Shown: in pieces, positions 60,769 to 64,000 of the stretch
Position numbering within the stretch: position 1 is the stretch's first letter
Layout of the letters: the number at the start of each line of letters is the position of its first letter
Assembly: GCF_024582815.1 (NCBI RefSeq)
Contig: NZ_CP102099.1
Span: 1,984,001-2,048,000, forward strand
Direction of reading: 5' to 3'
Length of the DNA: 64,000 bases
From: Acinetobacter colistiniresistens
GTDB taxonomy: Bacteria > Pseudomonadota > Gammaproteobacteria > Pseudomonadales > Moraxellaceae
Made by a program: the position numbers and the translations under genes
The notes under the pieces: generated by a model
Told to the model about the DNA's origin: nothing
What the model saw: the letters and a program-made list of their open reading frames with translations, nothing else
Database searches by the model: none

Positions 60769-60867
60769 GAGATTTTCCTCACAGAGGTATTGATCTCATA
60801 CAGCAATAACATGATCAAGCCGATAACGGGGTGAGGGATTGTTGATTTTAGTGCGCACTATGTAAAT

Positions 60868-60892
60868 CAGCTCTGGTATAAAACCAGAGCTG
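60868..60892 (-). terminator. Hairpin at the end of mutS
   Basis: CAGCTCTGGT and its complement form a 10-bp stem with loop ATAAA. No clear U run follows on the minus strand, so termination here may be weak or the hairpin may stabilise the RNA end. Confidence 0.5.
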
Positions 60893-60904
60893 AATTCGAG
60901 CTGA

Positions 60905-63562
60905 TTAACTTTCGAGCGTCTGTGTTGTCTTAAATAAGGCTTTGAGTTGATACAGTTGTTCAAGCGCCTGACGAGGGGTCAGATCATCAACATCAATCTG
61001 TTGTAACAATTCCAATGCAGGAGATTTGACTTCAACTTCAATTACTCGCTCAACTACCGGAGTTTCAATTTCATGTTCAACAGCGCTGAATAAATCATTC
61101 TGTACGCTGCTTTGCAAATGTTGGTGTTGCTGTTTCTCCAGAATTTTTAAACGCTTCTGCGCCTCTTTAATTACATTGGCTGGAATACCTGCCAATTTTG
61201 CGACTTGTAAACCGTGGCTTTGACTTGCAGGGCCTTGTTGTACTTTATGCAGCAAGATCAAGTTGCCATTCAGTTCTTGGGCGGTGACATGGTAGTTATC
61301 AATGCCTGCTTCACTGCCAAGTTCAGTCAATTCAAAGTAATGTGTTGCGAACAGGCATAAGCATTTTACCCGTTTGGTTAGATCAACCACACAGGCCCAA
61401 GCCAAAGAAAGACCATCATAGGTACTGGTTCCACGACCAACTTCATCCATCAAGACCAAAGATTGACTGGTGGCATGATGCAAAATCTGGGAGGTTTCAG
61501 TCATCTCGACCATAAAGGTCGATTTACCTGTAGAGAGATCATCTGCAGAGCCAATACGGGTAAAAATTCGATCAATCGGACCTAATTTTGCTGACTTGGC
61601 TGGAATGAAACTGCCGCAATAGGCCAGTAGACTAATTAATGCGGTTTGACGCATAAAGGTCGATTTACCACCCATATTTGGACCTGTAATAATCGCCATA
61701 CGATGTTGGGTGTCCAAAAAGGTATCATTTGGTGTAAATGGCGCTTTATTTAAGGCTTCTACCACAGGATGGCGACCCGCTTGAATTTTGATACCTGTTT
61801 CTGCGCTAAACTCAGGTCTTGCCCAATTGTTCAATCGGGCTTGATGGGCAAAGTTTGCCACTACATCGATATGTGCAATTGCGGCACTCATCATTTGTAA
61901 ATGTGCAATATTTTGGCGTAACTCATCTAAAAGTGATTCAAACAGCAGTTTTTCACGGCTAAGGGCGCGTGATTCACTGGAAAGCACTTTATCCTCAAAA
62001 CCCTTCAGTTCAGGTGTGATATAACGCTCAGCATTTTTCAGCGTTTGACGGCGAATATAATCGGCAGGCGCCTGTTCTGCTTGTGCACGGGTCAACTCGA
62101 TATAGTAACCACTGACACGGTTATAACCAATTTTTAAGGTATTAATTCCTGTACGTTCACGCTCTTTGATTTCTAAGTCAATTAGAAATTGTCCAGCATG
62201 ATCACGAATTTTGCGCAATTCATCCAGCTCATCATCATAGCCTTCTGCAATAACATTACCATCACGCAATAGCACGGGTGGATGTTCAACAATGGCAGCC
62301 ATTAAATGTTGATGCAGGCTCTTAAAATCACCCAGTTCTTCATCTAATTGTGTTAACAGTTTAGATTGCTCTGTTTTTAATACAGGATCAAGGGCATGAC
62401 GTAAGAATGGAATTTGTGCACATGCCTGACGCAATTGTACTAAATCACGTGGACGTGCACTCCCCAGAGCGACACGACTGAGTACACGTTCAATATCACC
62501 AATCTCTTTGAGCACCAAGCGCACAGGTGATTCGTGATAGCCTTTTAATAATTGCTCGGTTGCATCAAGACGCGCATCCAAAACGGCGGTATCACGAATC
62601 GGTTGCATCAAGGTTCGACTGAGTAAGCGTCCCCCCATTGCGGTTTGGCAATCATTAATCAACTGGAATAAAGATGTGCCATGTTCAAACAAGGGCTCAA
62701 TAATCTCTAAGTTGCGACGGGTGATTGGATCAAGTGCAATAAAGTCGGTACTTTGCTCAATTTGAATGGAACGGATATGTGGTAAGGCCGTTTTTTGAGT
62801 TTCTTTGGCATAGTGAATCAGTGCTGCGGCAGCGGCTTTTGCCAGTGGAAGTGGGTCTAAGCCAAATCCAGATAAAGTCGATACACTAAACTGATCGCAC
62901 AAGGTCTTTTGGGCATTATTTAAATTGAAATCGACATTCGGACGTTTAGTGATTGGGCAGTTCAGATTTTTCTTAATTTGCTCAATAATATTCTGATCCA
63001 CCAGATCTTCATCGATCAGAATTTCACTTGGCATTAAACGCGCCAGTTCAATGGCCAATTGTTCAGGTTTATAGTCTTGTTGTTGGACTTTAAAGATGCC
63101 TGCACTCAAGTCGAGTAAGGCGAAACCAATTTGATTTTGTTGAATACAGAGCGCAACCAGATTCGACGATTGGTAACTTCCCAATAAAGCATCATCGGTT
63201 AATGTGCCTGGTGTTAAGATACGGACTACTTTACGCTCAACTGGACCTTTGCCTGTGACCTCACCAACTTGTTCGCAGATGGCGACAGTACGGCCAGCTT
63301 TGACTAAACGAGCCAGATAGCCCTCTGCTGCATGATAAGGTACACCCGCCATTGGAATTGGCTGACCACTGGCTTTGCCACGGTGGGTCAGGGTAATACC
63401 TAAAAGTTTGGCTGCTAAATGTGCATCTTCAAAGAAAAGCTCATAAAAATCGCCCATACGGTAGAACAGCAATGCATGTTGATAGTCTGTTTTGACTTTG
63501 AGATATTGCTGCATCATCGGCGTATGTGATGAAAGATCAGTCATGATTTCAGCGCTATTCAT
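60905..63562 (-). CDS. mutS: DNA mismatch repair protein MutS
   Basis: MutS binds mispaired bases and starts methyl-directed repair. The mismatch-binding motif is [17 protein letters not shown] (the Phe-x-Glu pair). Domains II and III follow, then the ATPase: [19 protein letters not shown] (Walker A), [23 protein letters not shown] (Walker B) and [11 protein letters not shown]. The C-terminus has the beta-clamp/tetramer region. The length of 885 residues is slightly above E. coli MutS (853). Two starts are close, at residues 1 and 7; the first is used. It ends near the hairpin at 60868. Confidence 0.98.
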   Translation of the reverse strand: MNSAEIMTDLSSHTPMMQQYLKVKTDYQHALLFYRMGDFYELFFEDAHLAAKLLGITLTHRGKASGQPIPMAGVPYHAAEGYLARLVKAGRTVAICEQVGEVTGKGPVERKVVRILTPGTLTDDALLGSYQSSNLVALCIQQNQIGFALLDLSAGIFKVQQQDYKPEQLAIELARLMPSEILIDEDLVDQNIIEQIKKNLNCPITKRPNVDFNLNNAQKTLCDQFSVSTLSGFGLDPLPLAKAAAAALIHYAKETQKTALPHIRSIQIEQSTDFIALDPITRRNLEIIEPLFEHGTSLFQLINDCQTAMGGRLLSRTLMQPIRDTAVLDARLDATEQLLKGYHESPVRLVLKEIGDIERVLSRVALGSARPRDLVQLRQACAQIPFLRHALDPVLKTEQSKLLTQLDEELGDFKSLHQHLMAAIVEHPPVLLRDGNVIAEGYDDELDELRKIRDHAGQFLIDLEIKERERTGINTLKIGYNRVSGYYIELTRAQAEQAPADYIRRQTLKNAERYITPELKGFEDKVLSSESRALSREKLLFESLLDELRQNIAHLQMMSAAIAHIDVVANFAHQARLNNWARPEFSAETGIKIQAGRHPVVEALNKAPFTPNDTFLDTQHRMAIITGPNMGGKSTFMRQTALISLLAYCGSFIPAKSAKLGPIDRIFTRIGSADDLSTGKSTFMVEMTETSQILHHATSQSLVLMDEVGRGTSTYDGLSLAWACVVDLTKRVKCLCLFATHYFELTELGSEAGIDNYHVTAQELNGNLILLHKVQQGPASQSHGLQVAKLAGIPANVIKEAQKRLKILEKQQHQHLQSSVQNDLFSAVEHEIETPVVERVIEVEVKSPALELLQQIDVDDLTPRQALEQLYQLKALFKTTQTLES

Positions 63563-64000
63563 GCGTATTAAACTCTTTAAAAATCAATAATATTTACTTT
63601 TGGTGATTGAACCAATTTCAGTTTTTGTGAATATGGATGCCACTCAAATAATGATGACAACTAAATAAACGTAGAGAATTGCATCCATAGTATAAAGCGG
63701 CTTCAAGCCTTTCTAGTGATGCAATGGTAACAAATTTGAGTTATTGAAAAAAAGGGTGGTGAAATGAGAGTATGTATATTCAATGTACAGTTAGCCATTT
63801 ACGATAAAATCATAGATTTTGAATGGTAGGGTTTTACATGAAAACTTTTTCTTTTTAAATGCTTATGATGCATAGTCAAAGATTTAATATGATTTTACTT
63901 CGATGCAAAATTAAGTGGAATAAGTTAACAGCCGGAGTCTTGAGCCGCTATCATTGTCTTGATAATTACAGTATTAAACTGAGTACTTAATAATGAAAAA
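63563..64000. promoter_or_regulatory. Intergenic region upstream of mutS
   Basis: About 440 AT-rich bases with no gene that can be supported. An ATG at 63993 followed by AAA might be the start of a gene continuing beyond the window, but no ribosome site is visible. Confidence 0.35.

Noticed and set aside
60618..60818. 66-codon minus-strand ORF between fdxA and mutS
   Set aside because: It is in a different frame from the recognisable 55-residue protein, has no ribosome site and its text is not protein-like.
1..64000. CRISPR arrays or insertion sequences
   Set aside because: No regularly spaced direct repeats and no transposase gene were found in the window.

Overview
The window reads as a chromosomal segment of an Acinetobacter species carrying the end of a prophage. 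The DNA is AT-rich, and the gene set points to this genus. rubA-rubB-estB-oxyR occur in the order described for Acinetobacter sp. ADP1, and map/rpsB/tsf, kdsD-kdsC-lptC-lptA-lptB, tandem Fe and Mn superoxide dismutases and a Bap/Lap-type I secretion cluster are all typical gammaproteobacterial chromosome genes. The species cannot be fixed by eye.

Positions 1-14.7 kb are the right end of an integrated prophage. It starts inside a giant polyvalent protein of at least 3805 residues: a pyrophosphatase-fold domain, an N6-adenine methylase-like domain, a superfamily 2 helicase, two HExxGH zincin-like motifs and an ADP-ribosyltransferase-like module. A lysis cassette follows (holin-like protein, GH24 endolysin, inner-membrane spanin with an outer-membrane spanin lipoprotein nested inside it). 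A convergent tyrosine integrase then abuts the 5' end of dusB, the apparent attachment locus. A second reading frame inside the low-complexity linker of the giant protein encodes a 98-residue, globular-looking product with its own Shine-Dalgarno sequence.

Positions 14.7-43.2 kb are core chromosome: dusB; the rubredoxin/esterase/oxyR operon (minus strand); lysS; a Wzi-family outer membrane protein; cysD-cysN preceded by a 32-codon upstream ORF; small hypothetical genes; a CorC-like protein; a LysR regulator divergent from aceA; sodB and sodA, the latter with a good Fur-box match; a Nif3-like protein; a DegS/AlgW-like protease; an MFS transporter with a tiny membrane ORF at its end; an expanded OmpW-like porin; and map divergent from rpsB-tsf.

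Positions 43.2-64 kb hold an NlpE-like lipoprotein, rpmJ2, tRNA-Gly, cysS, an NCS1 permease, the Kdo/LPS-transport operon kdsD-kdsC-lptC-lptA-lptB, a type I secretion operon (TolC-like, LapB-like, HlyD/LapC-like), a YigZ protein, a hexapeptide acyltransferase, a double universal stress protein, an O-methyltransferase, an M15-like lipoprotein, fdxA, a small charged protein and mutS.

Three reading frames between 43.8 and 53.2 kb carry single-base disruptions: rpmJ2 (C-terminus out of frame), the TolC-like gene (a run of ten G where nine would keep the frame) and the LapB-like gene (one base missing or equivalent). The secretion system is therefore off as written. This could be phase variation at the G tract, decay, or homopolymer sequencing errors, and raw reads would decide. 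Most transcription units end in clear intrinsic terminators, several shared by convergent genes.
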